A stretch of 64,000 nt of DNA from Woeseia sp. (lineage in GTDB: Bacteria > Pseudomonadota > Gammaproteobacteria > Steroidobacterales > UBA11654). Made by a program: the position numbers and the translations under genes. The stretch covers positions 431,980 through 495,979 of the forward strand of contig BPCL01000001.1 in the NCBI GenBank assembly GCA_019653755.1, given 5' to 3'. The notes below the pieces were generated by a model. It did not search any database. It saw only the letters and a list, made by a program, of their open reading frames with translations, and was not told the origin of the DNA. Shown here piece after piece: positions 27,982 through 38,696 of the stretch. Numbering within the stretch: the stretch's first letter is position 1; each line of letters opens with the position of its first letter.

Positions 27982-29707
27982 TAAACTGCAGGCGATGAAG
28001 TGAGGCGTATTCAGCATTATTATTTATCAACTCCTCGTGTGTTCCCTCTTCAACAATCTGACCTTTTGATAGAACTATAATTCTATCTGCATTTTCAATA
28101 GTTGATAATCGATGCGCAATAACTAGGGTTGTGCGGTTTTCCATGAGTTGGTCTAATGCCTTTTGTATGTGCTGTTCACTCTCAGAATCAAGTGCAGAAG
28201 TAGCTTCATCAAGAATAAGTATTGGTGCATCTTTTAATAATGCTCTAGCGATAGCAATTCTCTGTCTCTGCCCCCCTGAAAGCAGAATCCCCTGATCACC
28301 AACTATTGTGTTCAAACCATCGGGAAGACTATCAATAAATTCATCCATATGCGCAGAAGAGACTGCTCTTCTTACCTCATCATCAGAATATTTACCGTAC
28401 GCTATATTATTGAATATGGTGTCGTTAAATAAGGTAACTTCTTGGGTTACTAAACTGATATTGGATCTTAGCGATCTAAGAGAATAATTTTCTATATTCT
28501 CTGAGTCAATCATCAACTTCCCTGATGAAATATCATAGAATCTTGGAATTAAATTAACCAAGGTTGTTTTTCCGCTCCCTGATTTGCCCACAATAGCTAA
28601 TTTTTCATTAGAGTTAATTGTTAGATTGATTCCTTCTAAGGTTCTATTATTATCATCGTAAGAAAAATTTACGTCTTGAAATGAAATTGAGCCAGCTACA
28701 CCTTCTGCCTCAGTGGTCCCTTGATCCCTTTCATCCTTTTCATCGATTAATGAAAATATTGACCCAGCTGCAGCTATCCCTTTTTGTATCATGGCATTAA
28801 CATTGGTAAGTCTTTTAAGAGGTGTCATAAGGAGAACCATAGCTGTGATGAAGCCACTGAAATCACCAACTGTCATGGCGCTTCTTACCTCATCAAGTGT
28901 GGCCACATAAACAACTCCTGCAACACCAAGAGAGGATAAAAAGATAGTAACTGCATCTCCTATAGCTTTAGTTGAGAACAGCTTCATATTGTGTTTCCTA
29001 TTGTTTTCGTTCACCACTGAGAAACGCTCTTTTTCAAAGTCTTGGCCATCAAAAATTTTTATAATCCTATGGTTCTGAAGGGTTTCTTTTATAGCATGAG
29101 TGACATCGCCCATAGAATCCTGAATTCTTTCAGAATAACGCCTGAATAACTGACTCAGAAATCTTACTAAAAGAGCAATCAATGGGGCTACTATAAAAAT
29201 TACTGAAGCCAACATTGGGCTTAGAAATATCATATAAGCAGTTAGAACAATTATTGTTAGCGTATCTCTTATCAGAACAGTGAGTATATTAGATGTAGAT
29301 TCTGCAACTTGCTCAATGTTATAGGTCACTTTAGAAAGGAGCTCTGCGTTAGATTCCCTGTCTAAGAATAGAGTTGGAAGTGTAAGAAATTTATTATAAA
29401 CCTCGCCTCTTAATAGTTTTATAACCTGTCGACCTATCCATGCAATATTATAAACTGAGAAGAATCCTGAGATACCTCTTACAAAAAAAATAATAATAAC
29501 CGCTAGCGGCAAGAAAACTTTTATTTGATCTACGTCAAATGAACTCTCAGTCCCTGCAAAGCTGTCGGTTAAGGTCTTGATCAGGAAAGCGAAGCCGGTA
29601 TCTGTGACTGCAAAAACCAGCATAGCGATGACACCAATAGAGAAAATTAGCCAATAGGGTTTTCCATAGCTAAGAAGTCTTAAATAAGTTTTATAACTGT
29701 GTTCCAT
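27974..29707 (-). CDS. msbA: Lipid A export ATP-binding/permease protein MsbA
   Basis: 577 residues. N-terminal membrane domain with six helices, then ABC domain with Walker A IVGKSGSGKTTLVNLIPRFYD, signature LLSGGQRQRIAIARALLKDAPILILDEATSALD and H-loop VIAHRLSTIENADRI. Homodimeric flippase of lipid A-core. First of the msbA-lpxK-kdsB run, translationally overlapping lpxK. Confidence 0.95.
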   Translation of the reverse strand: MEHSYKTYLRLLSYGKPYWLIFSIGVIAMLVFAVTDTGFAFLIKTLTDSFAGTESSFDVDQIKVFLPLAVIIIFFVRGISGFFSVYNIAWIGRQVIKLLRGEVYNKFLTLPTLFLDRESNAELLSKVTYNIEQVAESTSNILTVLIRDTLTIIVLTAYMIFLSPMLASVIFIVAPLIALLVRFLSQLFRRYSERIQDSMGDVTHAIKETLQNHRIIKIFDGQDFEKERFSVVNENNRKHNMKLFSTKAIGDAVTIFLSSLGVAGVVYVATLDEVRSAMTVGDFSGFITAMVLLMTPLKRLTNVNAMIQKGIAAAGSIFSLIDEKDERDQGTTEAEGVAGSISFQDVNFSYDDNNRTLEGINLTINSNEKLAIVGKSGSGKTTLVNLIPRFYDISSGKLMIDSENIENYSLRSLRSNISLVTQEVTLFNDTIFNNIAYGKYSDDEVRRAVSSAHMDEFIDSLPDGLNTIVGDQGILLSGGQRQRIAIARALLKDAPILILDEATSALDSESEQHIQKALDQLMENRTTLVIAHRLSTIENADRIIVLSKGQIVEEGTHEELINNNAEYASLHRLQFND

Positions 29708-29795
29708 AATAAATTTTATGGGAAATTATACGTTACTCCTTAAGGTCACGAGTCTTTCGATTATGATGATTTTGTGAAGTTTTAAAAACTATCAT

Positions 29796-30485
29796 TTAGT
29801 TATCAGGGGAAGACGGTATTAATTTTCCAAAATTTAATTCATAAACTTTATCCATTCTCTTGGCTAATTCTTGGTTGTGCGTAACCATAATAAGACTAGT
29901 GTTGAGTGATCGGTTTAGATCGAGAAAACTATCGAAAACCCTGTCAGCTGTTTCGGGATCAAGATTTCCTGTAGGTTCATCAGCCAGTATTAAGCTTGGT
30001 GATGTGACTAAAGCCCTGGCCACTGCTACCCTCTGACATTCTCCTCCTGATAACTCATGAGGTTTATGATTTACTCTGTGCTCAAGACCGATCCTAATTA
30101 GTAAATCTTGTGCCTTTGCACTGGCCTCCTTGGTTGTTTGATTTCTAATCAGTAGAGGCATCATAGTGTTTTCCAGTGCCGTGAATTCATTCATAAGGTG
30201 GTGAAACTGATAGATAAAGCCAAAAAATTCATTTCTTAATCGACTTTTTGACTTATCGTTCAGATCTTCAGAACTCTCCCCTCTTACATACAACTCACCT
30301 CTGGTGGGAGAATCTAGAAGGCCAATAATTTGAAGTAGAGTTGTTTTACCACTGCCAGAGGGTCCAACAATTGCAAAAGTCTCCCCTTGTTCAATAGAAA
30401 TCTCGATGCCATCGAGAACTTCGATATCATCTTCACCTAATCGAAAGTTCTTATGAATATTTTTTAGTTCTAGAATCTTTTCCAT
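29796..30485 (-). CDS. lolD: Lipoprotein-releasing system ATPase LolD
   Basis: 229 residues. Walker A VGPSGSGKTTLLQIIGLLD, Q-loop FIYQFHHLMNEFTALENTMMPLLI (LolD family wording), signature LSGGECQRVAVARALVTSPSLILADEPTGNLD. Drives release of lipoproteins to LolA with the two FtsX-type permeases encoded just upstream; three bases separate it from the nearer permease. Confidence 0.95.
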   Translation of the reverse strand: MEKILELKNIHKNFRLGEDDIEVLDGIEISIEQGETFAIVGPSGSGKTTLLQIIGLLDSPTRGELYVRGESSEDLNDKSKSRLRNEFFGFIYQFHHLMNEFTALENTMMPLLIRNQTTKEASAKAQDLLIRIGLEHRVNHKPHELSGGECQRVAVARALVTSPSLILADEPTGNLDPETADRVFDSFLDLNRSLNTSLIMVTHNQELAKRMDKVYELNFGKLIPSSPDN

Positions 30486-30487
30486 TG

Positions 30488-31735
30488 TTATCTGTTTAAT
30501 TTCAATAATTCAGAAGGATTAATCTTTGTAGCGTTATAAGAAGGAATAAATGCAGATAGCATAGAGAGTATAACCGCAATAAAACAAATGCCTAAAACTT
30601 CAGTCCAAATAATATCTATTGGTATCTCACTTAAGAAATAAATCTCGGGCTGATATAAGTTGATATCAAATATAGTCTCAATAGTTAAAATAAGGCTGCT
30701 TAGATTCATGGACACCAAAAAGCCTAGAACACTTCCTATTATTGAACCTAGAAAACCAAGAAAAAATCCAAGCGTTAGAAAGACCTTGTAGAGAGACTTA
30801 TTCTTTATACCCATGGAGCGCAGAACGGCAATGTTTGATCGTTTCTGTCTCGTCAGCATAATCAAAGTTGAAACAATATTAAAACAAGCGACACCCAGTA
30901 TTAGAATCAGTACGATAAATATGATTTTCTTGGTTAATTCCAATGATCTAAAAAAATTTGGATTCTCCCTAGTCCAATCAGTAGCTAAAAACCCACCACC
31001 AGATTCAATTGAGATCTGTCTTGTATAAATAGAAGCTTTCTGAGGTTCAAAGTACTCGATGTCAGTACCAGTAAATTCATCTTGGATTTGAAAAAATAGT
31101 TTTGCGTCTTCTAGTGAAGAAAAAACTAAATGTCGATCAAGTTCAAAAACTCCAGATTCAAATATGCCTACAATATTAAATTCTTTTAAACGAGGAATAG
31201 CACCAAAGGGTAGAGAGGTATCGTCCTCTGTCATAATGGTTAACTTATCTCCTAATTGTAGGTCTAAATTCTCTGCTAGACCTTTACCGATTAAAACATT
31301 AAAAGGGCTTTCAAATAGGTCGTTAGCATTCCCAGAGGACATAAGCACTGATAGTTTATTCTTAATGACATTAGAATCCCTATTGAATGACTTGATCTGT
31401 ATTGCCTCGAAATCTATATCACTTATGGCAAGCGCCTCTCCATGAATGAACACCGAATACGATTTAACATAATCTTTTGTGTTTAATACAGAGTGCAATT
31501 TTTCATCATCACTCCGATCACTTGTACTCATTACAGTTGCGTGAGGTATAAGACCAAGCATTTTTCTTTCTATCTCAGTTTGGAATCCATTCATTACAGA
31601 CATAACTGTAAAAATAACTGCCACCCCCAAACTAATCCCTAAAAGACTTAAAATTGAGATAAGCGAAAACATAAAGTCATTCTTTTTTGACTGTATGAAT
31701 GATCTGATGATTCGTGATTCAAAATGTTGATACAT
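30488..31735 (-). CDS. LolC/LolE-type lipoprotein-releasing permease (second of pair)
   Basis: 415 residues. One N-terminal helix (about 22-45) with SLLGISLGVAVIFTVMSVMNGFQTEIERKMLG, a periplasmic domain of about 220 residues, then three C-terminal helices with the FtsX pattern (VACFNIVSTLIMLTRQKRSNIAVLRSMGIKNKSL). The LolC/LolE assignment between the two paralogues is not decided by reading; the MLTRQKR..IAVLR..G wording is common to both. Forms the membrane part of the LolCDE complex. Confidence 0.9.
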   Translation of the reverse strand: MYQHFESRIIRSFIQSKKNDFMFSLISILSLLGISLGVAVIFTVMSVMNGFQTEIERKMLGLIPHATVMSTSDRSDDEKLHSVLNTKDYVKSYSVFIHGEALAISDIDFEAIQIKSFNRDSNVIKNKLSVLMSSGNANDLFESPFNVLIGKGLAENLDLQLGDKLTIMTEDDTSLPFGAIPRLKEFNIVGIFESGVFELDRHLVFSSLEDAKLFFQIQDEFTGTDIEYFEPQKASIYTRQISIESGGGFLATDWTRENPNFFRSLELTKKIIFIVLILILGVACFNIVSTLIMLTRQKRSNIAVLRSMGIKNKSLYKVFLTLGFFLGFLGSIIGSVLGFLVSMNLSSLILTIETIFDINLYQPEIYFLSEIPIDIIWTEVLGICFIAVILSMLSAFIPSYNATKINPSELLKLNR

Positions 31736-31743
31736 CCGATTTC

Positions 31744-32979
31744 CTAATTCCTGTAAAACCTTGTAATCAATGCGGGATCCTTCTTAGAAGCTTTCATAGA
31801 AGGTAAATAAGCAGCCAAGAAACTGACCAAGAAAGCGACCACAGAAATTATAATTATATCCTGCAGCCTTAACAGATAAGGCATATTTGAAATGTAATAA
31901 AGACCCGATGGAAAAAAATCAAAACCAAAGACAAGGTCTATAAAGTTTTCAATCTTACTTAAATTCTTCAGTGCAATAACACCAAGCAGTAAACCAAAAA
32001 ATATACCCATAAGAGCATTAATCATTCCCTGTAGGAAAAATATCTGAGTAATATCTTTTTCTCTAAAGCCAAGTGTCCTCAATATTGCTATGTCCTTACT
32101 TTTTTCATTTATGGTCATTGAAATCATAACCATAATATTGAACATAGCCACCAAGACCACGAGAAATAATAAAGTACTCATTATTGTTTTCTCAATGACG
32201 ATTGCTTTAAATAATGCACTGTTATTCATTGACCAATCACTTACAGTGAGTCCAGTGTTATTTAGCAGTCTTTCCAACTGAATGATGTATTTACTTGTTT
32301 GATATGGATCCTTAACCATAATGGACCAATGATTAAATAAGTTCTGATCCATACCTGAACCCAGAAGCTGATTACTAGCAACAATCACCAAAGAGTTATC
32401 GAACTTTGCAAGGCCAAATTCGATAATTTCGCTAACTATATAGCTCCGGGACTTCCCAAGCGAAAATGATAGCTTATTCTCAAGGCTAGGAATCCGAATG
32501 ATTAATTGATCGCCAATTCTAATTCCCATTCGATAAGCCAAAGACTTGCCAATAATTATTTCAGATGATCCTAAATTAGATAGCTTAAACTGACCGAAAA
32601 AACCCTTTCCTGTGGAATTATTATCTAAGATATCTAGACCTTTTATTTGGACTCCAGCAGTCAAGTTATTGAATTGGATAACCCCTTTAGAATCTATTGA
32701 AGAAGATATAGACTCAATCCCCTCAATAAATGTTAGATCAATTCGATTTAATGGATTTGAGCTAATAGCTTGAGTGCTTTTTATCGTTATATGTGGCTCT
32801 ACATTTAAAATTCGTTTATGAATTTCTGACTCAAATCCATTCATGATTGATAAAACGATAAGAATCGAAGCAATACCTATGGTGATCGCTATCGATGATA
32901 CAAGACTTACAATAGAAATAAACTTACCTTTATCTCTTGTAAAAAGAAAACGACTGGCGATGAATAATTTGTTCTGCAT
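31744..32979 (-). CDS. LolC/LolE-type lipoprotein-releasing permease (first of pair)
   Basis: 411 residues with the same one-plus-three helix layout: SIAITIGIASILIVLSIMNGFESEIHKRIL at the N terminus and MFNIMVMISMTINEKSKDIAILRTLGFREKDI before the last helices. Together with the next gene and lolD it supplies a complete heteromeric LolCDE transporter. The gene order is permease-permease-ATPase rather than lolC-lolD-lolE of E. coli. Divergent from mfd. Confidence 0.9.
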   Translation of the reverse strand: MQNKLFIASRFLFTRDKGKFISIVSLVSSIAITIGIASILIVLSIMNGFESEIHKRILNVEPHITIKSTQAISSNPLNRIDLTFIEGIESISSSIDSKGVIQFNNLTAGVQIKGLDILDNNSTGKGFFGQFKLSNLGSSEIIIGKSLAYRMGIRIGDQLIIRIPSLENKLSFSLGKSRSYIVSEIIEFGLAKFDNSLVIVASNQLLGSGMDQNLFNHWSIMVKDPYQTSKYIIQLERLLNNTGLTVSDWSMNNSALFKAIVIEKTIMSTLLFLVVLVAMFNIMVMISMTINEKSKDIAILRTLGFREKDITQIFFLQGMINALMGIFFGLLLGVIALKNLSKIENFIDLVFGFDFFPSGLYYISNMPYLLRLQDIIIISVVAFLVSFLAAYLPSMKASKKDPALITRFYRN

Positions 32980-33089
32980 CCTGTAAATTAAGTTTTAATG
33001 AGTAAGAAACATCATAAATACTTTAATCGTAAAGACGAAGAAAAAAACAACAAATCTGTGAAATAATACACTCCCTAAACGTCAATAAG

Positions 33090-36000
33090 ATGAACAAGAT
33101 AACCAAACAACTTTTAATCAATGCCAATGAACGAGAGTCAGGGGTTACTATCGCAAAATACGGTCAACTGTATGGTTCTTCATTAAGTTTAGCGATAGCA
33201 GAAGACATGTTATTCAAAAAGGAACCTCGCTTGCTTATCTGCCCAGATAGTCTCTCAACAGAATCAATGACCGAAGAAATTAAATTCTTTAACCAGACTA
33301 ATCAAGAGATTGAGGTGTTTCCAGATTTAGAGATTTTGCCTTATGACTTGAGCTCACCAAGACGTGATGTTCTCTCAAAAAGATCAGAGATTATATACAA
33401 ATTAATGAAAGGAGAAATTGATCTTCTAATAATTAATGCCTCCAACTGTCTATGGAAACTTCCACCTCGAAAATTCTTTGACTCTGAAAGTTTAGAAATA
33501 AAGGTTAGAGAAAAGTTGTCCATGGATGAACTAAAAAAATCCCTAAAACGAAATGGCTTTGATCGTGTTTCTGTGGTTAAAGATCAAGGAGAATATGCGG
33601 TAAGAGGTTCTATTATTGACTTATATTCACCAAATGAAATAAACCCTATAAGAATAGATATTGACGACGATTTTATTGACTCTATTCGACTGTTTGATAA
33701 GGATTCACAGTTAACAATAGAACAAGTAAAAGAAACTTCTATTATTTCGGCAAATCATTTTCCAAGAGACCTAAAATCCATAGACTCCTTTAAAACTAAG
33801 ATGAGAAATCATTTCGAGGGAAATCAAATGGAATGGCCTTTATACAATGAGATCAATGATGATCCCGAAAGTCATGGAATCTATAATTATCTACCCTTAT
33901 TTTTTGACTCTATGTCATCGATTATCGATTATTTAAACGGTGAGACTAAAATTTATCTATTAGAAAGTGCTTTATCGAGTCTATCTGAGTATGAAAAACA
34001 AATTCATCAAAGATTCTCTGATTACCAATCTGATACTCAGCCACTGATGCATCCTAATGATTTATTTTTTCAAAGTGAGAAAGAAATAAAGAAAATTAAG
34101 GCTCGGTGCTCAGTTCTGATTCAACCAGAGAAACTGTCCGACTCTGATAAAAGCATAAGCTTGAACTTTAACACTGAACCAATAAATCTAAGGATGGCTG
34201 GTAAGGATTTGTCCGATAGAGAAAAATTGCTTCAATACACTGAAGAAAACTCTATGGAAAAAGTTTTAATATCAGCTCCCACAAAAAATAAGGAATCAAT
34301 TATCAGTGATTTTTTAAAATCCGAGGGAATAAAAGTAAATAAGATTGAAGAATGGGGTGAATTCCTTAATAACAGCAAAGGAATTTATATAACTCCTAAA
34401 ATTCTAAGCAACGGTTTCGCGATAAACGATAAAAACACCGCAATCATCGGAGAAGCTGATTTATTTGGACAGCGATCAAAACGTCATGTGGGCACAAGAA
34501 AACAGCAGAACCCTGAGACTATCATTGAAAACTTGAAGGACTTAAGGATAGGAACCCTTGTTGTGCATAGAGATTATGGGATTGGAAAATATGATGGATT
34601 AACTAAATTAACCATCGATGAAGTTGAATCAGAGTATATCTGTATCAATTATGCTAAAGGTGATTTACTGCAATTACCAATAACCCAGATGGAGAAAATC
34701 TCCAGGTACATCGGTGACAGCAATGATGAGAGCTTATTGAGTTATCTTGGCAGTGACCAATGGAAGAAAATTTGCAGTAAAGCAAAAACTAAAGCACAAG
34801 ATGTGGCTGCTGAACTTCTCGAACTCTATGCAAAAAGAAACTTAACGATTGGAAAGAATCAATCTACCAATGAGTATGAATATCAACAATTCTGCTCTGG
34901 GTTTCATTACATTCTAACCAAAGATCAAGCCCTAGCAATCAGTCAGGTACTGGATGATATGTCCTCGTCTAAGAAAATGGATAGATTAATCTGTGGGGAT
35001 GTTGGTTTTGGAAAAACTGAGGTAGCTCTAAGGGCAGGTTTTTGTTCTGTGATGAATGGCAATCAAGTCGTCATCATGGTCCCAACAACTCTTCTTGCTC
35101 AACAGCATTACGAAACCTTTCAAGAAAGATTTAGTGATTGGCCAGTTAACATAGAGCTCTTATCTAGAACTCAAACTACGAAAAAAAGAGAAAAAATAAT
35201 CGGCACTATTAAATCTGGTGAAACCGATATTATTATTGGCACACATGCTGTCTTATCAGAAAAGATAACCTATCCTAATATCGGTCTAGTTATTGTTGAT
35301 GAAGAGCATAGATTTGGTGTCAGGCATAAAGAACAATTAAAAAAAATAAAGCACTCTGTTGATTATTTGGCCATGACAGCAACACCGATACCAAGGACTC
35401 TAAATATGGCTATCGGAGAACTTAAAGATATTTCTATGATATCAACACCGCCAGAAAGTCGTTTAGCCGTTAGAACATATATAAGTCGCTGGGAAGATGC
35501 GTTGATTAAAGAAGCATGTCAGAGAGAAATTAATAGAGGTGGTCAGATACTTTTTGTTCACAATAAGATTGAAGATATTAAGAAAATTGTGGATCGATTG
35601 AAGGCTTTTCTTCCTGGTATTTCCATGGAGATAGCTCATGGGAAGATGAGGGAAAAAAGACTAGAAGAGATTATGATGAAATACTATAACAACGAATTCA
35701 GCTTACTAGTAGCCACGACAATCATAGAAAGCGGACTTGATATACCTAATGCAAACACCATTATTATCAATAACGCTGATCGATTTGGTTTAGCTCAACT
35801 GCATCAATTAAGAGGAAGGGTTGGCCGTTCTGAGAGACAGTCATATGCTTACTTATTGACACCCCCAAAACAACTGCTATCCGCCGATGGAATCAAGCGT
35901 CTTGAAGCAATAGAGGCAATTGAGGATCTTGGTGTAGGATTTATTTTGGCTACTCATGATCTAGAGATAAGAGGTGCTGGAGAAATCCTTGGTGATGAAC

Positions 36001-36563
36001 AAAGTGGGCAAATTCAAAAAATTGGATTCTCACTTTATAAAGATTTATTAGAAGAAGCTATTAACACATACAGAAATGATGACAAGGAAGAACAGAGTTC
36101 TTTTATGACAGATATCAATTTAGGTATTCCAAATCTAATCACGGAAGATTATATGCCTGATGTGCATCTAAGATTAATGTTTTACAAACGTATTTCTGCA
36201 GCAAAGGATTGGGCGCAGATAACAACCATAAAAAAAGAATTAAAAGATCGTTTTGGAAATTTGCCTGAATTTACCTTAAATCTTCTGCAAATCACTAAAC
36301 TTAAACTAATAGCTAATGCTCTGGGAATTGAACGCATTAAGATGAGCAAACAGTACGGACGGCTCTACTTTCATCTCTCAACAAAAGTGGAAACTGATCA
36401 ACTACTAAAATTAATAGAAAGCAACGGAGATAAATTCAGACTCTATCCTGATCAGTCTCTTGGATTTAAGGTGGAAAACTCTGAGGATAAAAAGAGGTTA
36501 GATGAAATTAGGGTTATGTTGGATTATTTAGCAAATGATCAAGTTCTTGAGACAACTCACTAA
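33090..36563 (+). CDS. mfd: Transcription-repair coupling factor Mfd
   Basis: 1157 residues, full length. N-terminal UvrB-like module, RNA-polymerase interaction domain (LVVHRDYGIGKYDGLTKL, about 490), then the RecG-like translocase: Walker A CGDVGFGKTEVALRAGF, DEEHRFGVRHKEQLK, MTATPIPRTLNMA, GRVGRSERQSYAYLL and the C-terminal regulatory TRCF domain. Removes stalled RNA polymerase and recruits UvrA. Its 3' end overlaps convergent nagZ by 50 bases. Confidence 0.97.
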   Translation: MNKITKQLLINANERESGVTIAKYGQLYGSSLSLAIAEDMLFKKEPRLLICPDSLSTESMTEEIKFFNQTNQEIEVFPDLEILPYDLSSPRRDVLSKRSEIIYKLMKGEIDLLIINASNCLWKLPPRKFFDSESLEIKVREKLSMDELKKSLKRNGFDRVSVVKDQGEYAVRGSIIDLYSPNEINPIRIDIDDDFIDSIRLFDKDSQLTIEQVKETSIISANHFPRDLKSIDSFKTKMRNHFEGNQMEWPLYNEINDDPESHGIYNYLPLFFDSMSSIIDYLNGETKIYLLESALSSLSEYEKQIHQRFSDYQSDTQPLMHPNDLFFQSEKEIKKIKARCSVLIQPEKLSDSDKSISLNFNTEPINLRMAGKDLSDREKLLQYTEENSMEKVLISAPTKNKESIISDFLKSEGIKVNKIEEWGEFLNNSKGIYITPKILSNGFAINDKNTAIIGEADLFGQRSKRHVGTRKQQNPETIIENLKDLRIGTLVVHRDYGIGKYDGLTKLTIDEVESEYICINYAKGDLLQLPITQMEKISRYIGDSNDESLLSYLGSDQWKKICSKAKTKAQDVAAELLELYAKRNLTIGKNQSTNEYEYQQFCSGFHYILTKDQALAISQVLDDMSSSKKMDRLICGDVGFGKTEVALRAGFCSVMNGNQVVIMVPTTLLAQQHYETFQERFSDWPVNIELLSRTQTTKKREKIIGTIKSGETDIIIGTHAVLSEKITYPNIGLVIVDEEHRFGVRHKEQLKKIKHSVDYLAMTATPIPRTLNMAIGELKDISMISTPPESRLAVRTYISRWEDALIKEACQREINRGGQILFVHNKIEDIKKIVDRLKAFLPGISMEIAHGKMREKRLEEIMMKYYNNEFSLLVATTIIESGLDIPNANTIIINNADRFGLAQLHQLRGRVGRSERQSYAYLLTPPKQLLSADGIKRLEAIEAIEDLGVGFILATHDLEIRGAGEILGDEQSGQIQKIGFSLYKDLLEEAINTYRNDDKEEQSSFMTDINLGIPNLITEDYMPDVHLRLMFYKRISAAKDWAQITTIKKELKDRFGNLPEFTLNLLQITKLKLIANALGIERIKMSKQYGRLYFHLSTKVETDQLLKLIESNGDKFRLYPDQSLGFKVENSEDKKRLDEIRVMLDYLANDQVLETTH

Positions 36564-37530
36564 TATTCTCATAACTAAACTCAGACTGACCTGAAGGTCT
36601 CATAACTTCTAGTTTACTATCAAAGTTCTTCTTATAATTACTTTGGACTGAATTTATAATCAAATTCATCTGCTCCTTCATGTGACAACATATAACCACA
36701 TCACAACCGGAAGACAAGGCCAGATTAATACGTTCCTCCATTAAACCGATCTCTTCTGTGGCACCCATTGACAGATCATCCGAAAAAACCAATCCCTGAA
36801 ATTGAAATTTTTGTCTCAGAAGATCATTTAACCAATATTCTGAAAATGTCACCATTGATGAATCAATACTCGGAAAGCAAATATGGGCAGTCATAATGGC
36901 AGATACATCTTTGTTGAATAGGCTTTGAAACGGCATTAAATCATTATCGAGATCATCTAGAGACCGCTCATCTATAGGCTTGTCAATGTGTGAATCAAGC
37001 GTCACTCCTCCATGTCCTGGAAAATGTTTAACAACGGCTTTCATGCCTATGCTCTTAAGCCCATTGATATAGGAATCAGATAACTCTGTGACAATTTCTG
37101 GAATCGAGTGAAAGGATCGATCACCAATAATATCCGACAACCCATGGTCAATATCAATGACTGGTGAGAAACTAAAATCAATGCCAACATCCATTAACTC
37201 CAATGCGTTAACCTGAGCTGCCAAAAAAGATGCTCTCAATCCCTCCTCTTTTGTTCGATCATAAATCTTTCCCAGTTCATTAAACGACGGCAGTTTATAA
37301 AATCCCTGCCTAAACCTTTGAACACGACCGCCCTCTTGATCGACACAGACGATTAATTCGGGTGATTTAACTTTCTTAATGGATCTAACCAACTCCATTA
37401 ATTGCTCTCGATCCTCATAATTCTCTGAAAAAAGAATAACCCCGCCAATCAAATCATGTTGAAGTGTATGCCGATCATCTTCTGAGAGTTTCTTGCCCTC
37501 AATAGAAACTATAATAGGCCCAAGAATCAT
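36514..37530 (-). CDS. nagZ: Beta-N-acetylhexosaminidase NagZ
   Basis: 338 residues of the GH3 family. Signature VVKHFPGHGGVTLDSHID with the catalytic His, nucleophile region VFSDDLSMGATEE, and CVDQEGGRVQRF near the N terminus. Removes GlcNAc from muropeptides in the cytoplasm during peptidoglycan recycling. The last 17 codons overlap mfd on the other strand. Four bases after the L,D-transpeptidase gene. Confidence 0.96.
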   Translation of the reverse strand: MILGPIIVSIEGKKLSEDDRHTLQHDLIGGVILFSENYEDREQLMELVRSIKKVKSPELIVCVDQEGGRVQRFRQGFYKLPSFNELGKIYDRTKEEGLRASFLAAQVNALELMDVGIDFSFSPVIDIDHGLSDIIGDRSFHSIPEIVTELSDSYINGLKSIGMKAVVKHFPGHGGVTLDSHIDKPIDERSLDDLDNDLMPFQSLFNKDVSAIMTAHICFPSIDSSMVTFSEYWLNDLLRQKFQFQGLVFSDDLSMGATEEIGLMEERINLALSSGCDVVICCHMKEQMNLIINSVQSNYKKNFDSKLEVMRPSGQSEFSYENISELSQELDHLLNNPT

Positions 37531-37533
37531 TGG

Positions 37534-38004
37534 TTAATCAATTTCAACTGGTGTACCAACTTTAACTAAATCAAAGAGCTCTTCAATATCATTGTTCGAC
37601 ATATTAATACATCCTATTGATCTTGGGATACCTAGAATGGCATCATCAGGAACACCATGTAGATATATATATCGTTGCATGGTATCCACATTACCTAATC
37701 TATTTTTACCCACTTCTGTTCCACTTAACCAAAGTATCCGAGTTAATATCCAGTCACCATCTTCTAAATTATGGCTATCGGGAGAATAGATATCACCAGT
37801 TGGTCTTCGATCTTTGAAAATTTGGCCGCGAGTCTCTCCCTCGCCTATCTTTGCTCGGATAATGTGTCTACCCCGTGGTGTGCAAAAACTATCTTTTTTC
37901 TCACCTGGACCAAATCTTGAGGTAGAGATTATATACTCACTAGTTTGAGAATCTATCTCAAGGTAGAGTCTTTGCTTAGCAATTGAAATCGTAATTCGGG
38001 CCAT
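37534..38004 (-). CDS. L,D-transpeptidase (YkuD) family protein
   Basis: 156 residues. YkuD domain with the active-site motif YLHGVPDDAILGIPRSIGCINMSNNDIEELFDLV (His and Cys of HG...S.GC..M). No signal peptide is visible, the protein starting directly with ITISIAKQRLYLEI, so it may be cytoplasmic or exported in another way; short YkuD proteins of this kind are common beside nagZ in gammaproteobacteria. The family forms 3-3 cross-links or anchors proteins to peptidoglycan. Confidence 0.85.
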   Translation of the reverse strand: MARITISIAKQRLYLEIDSQTSEYIISTSRFGPGEKKDSFCTPRGRHIIRAKIGEGETRGQIFKDRRPTGDIYSPDSHNLEDGDWILTRILWLSGTEVGKNRLGNVDTMQRYIYLHGVPDDAILGIPRSIGCINMSNNDIEELFDLVKVGTPVEID

Positions 38005-38009
38005 TGAAT

Positions 38010-38696
38010 TTATAGCTGTTGAATAAACTCAGAATGAGGATTGTCTTGTGAAGCTAGAAATTTCTTAAGCGTGTCTTTCTTTGTATTTAGTTCTTGCTCA
38101 TTAATAACTCCCATTGAGAGTTGATGCTGAACATAAATTAAATAAGTATTAAGAGCATCTGATTCACAATATCGTACAACTTCATCTATCTTTTTCTCTA
38201 GGTATAAATCCCAAACTGCATTTCCTGTATGCTCCGATTTGCCAGGTAACCCTAAATGTTTTGAGACCCAATCCAGTCCTGAAATTGAATTTACATCTCC
38301 ATTTGATAATAGCGCCTTTAGGTCTGTGTGATGATTCTTGTCAAAGATCTTTTCATTGACCGCTAAATTATTCAACACAGCTCTAAAATAAAGGACAGGC
38401 ACATCAAATCGATTGCCGTTCCATGTTACAAAATGATCCGCATCCTTAATAGAATCTAGAAAAGTTGCTACATCAGTACATGAACTTAATTCAATATGTC
38501 CATTGTGCTCAGTAACAAAGGAAATGGTAATAACCTTCTGTAGGTCAATCGGTAAAAACTCATTACCGTGCTTTTGTAGTTGTTGAAAAAACATAGAACG
38601 ACCAATATCTTCATCGCTCAACCCATCGAGATTCATATGTTTTCTTCCAAAATCAAGATCGGGAATAGTCTCTATATCATAAATTATGGTCTTCAC
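38010..38696 (-). CDS. Predicted 3'-5' exonuclease, PolB-type (DnaQ-like)
   Basis: 228 residues. RNase H-fold exonuclease motifs: Exo I YDIETIPDLD at residues 5-14, Exo II FVTWNGNRFDVPVLYFRA, and a late YCESDALNTYLIYV carrying the final Asp. It fits the predicted PolB-like 3'-5' exonuclease family (PF10108). Overlaps acpS by four bases and precedes the L,D-transpeptidase gene. A DNA repair role is inferred only. Confidence 0.85.
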   Translation of the reverse strand: MKTIIYDIETIPDLDFGRKHMNLDGLSDEDIGRSMFFQQLQKHGNEFLPIDLQKVITISFVTEHNGHIELSSCTDVATFLDSIKDADHFVTWNGNRFDVPVLYFRAVLNNLAVNEKIFDKNHHTDLKALLSNGDVNSISGLDWVSKHLGLPGKSEHTGNAVWDLYLEKKIDEVVRYCESDALNTYLIYVQHQLSMGVINEQELNTKKDTLKKFLASQDNPHSEFIQQL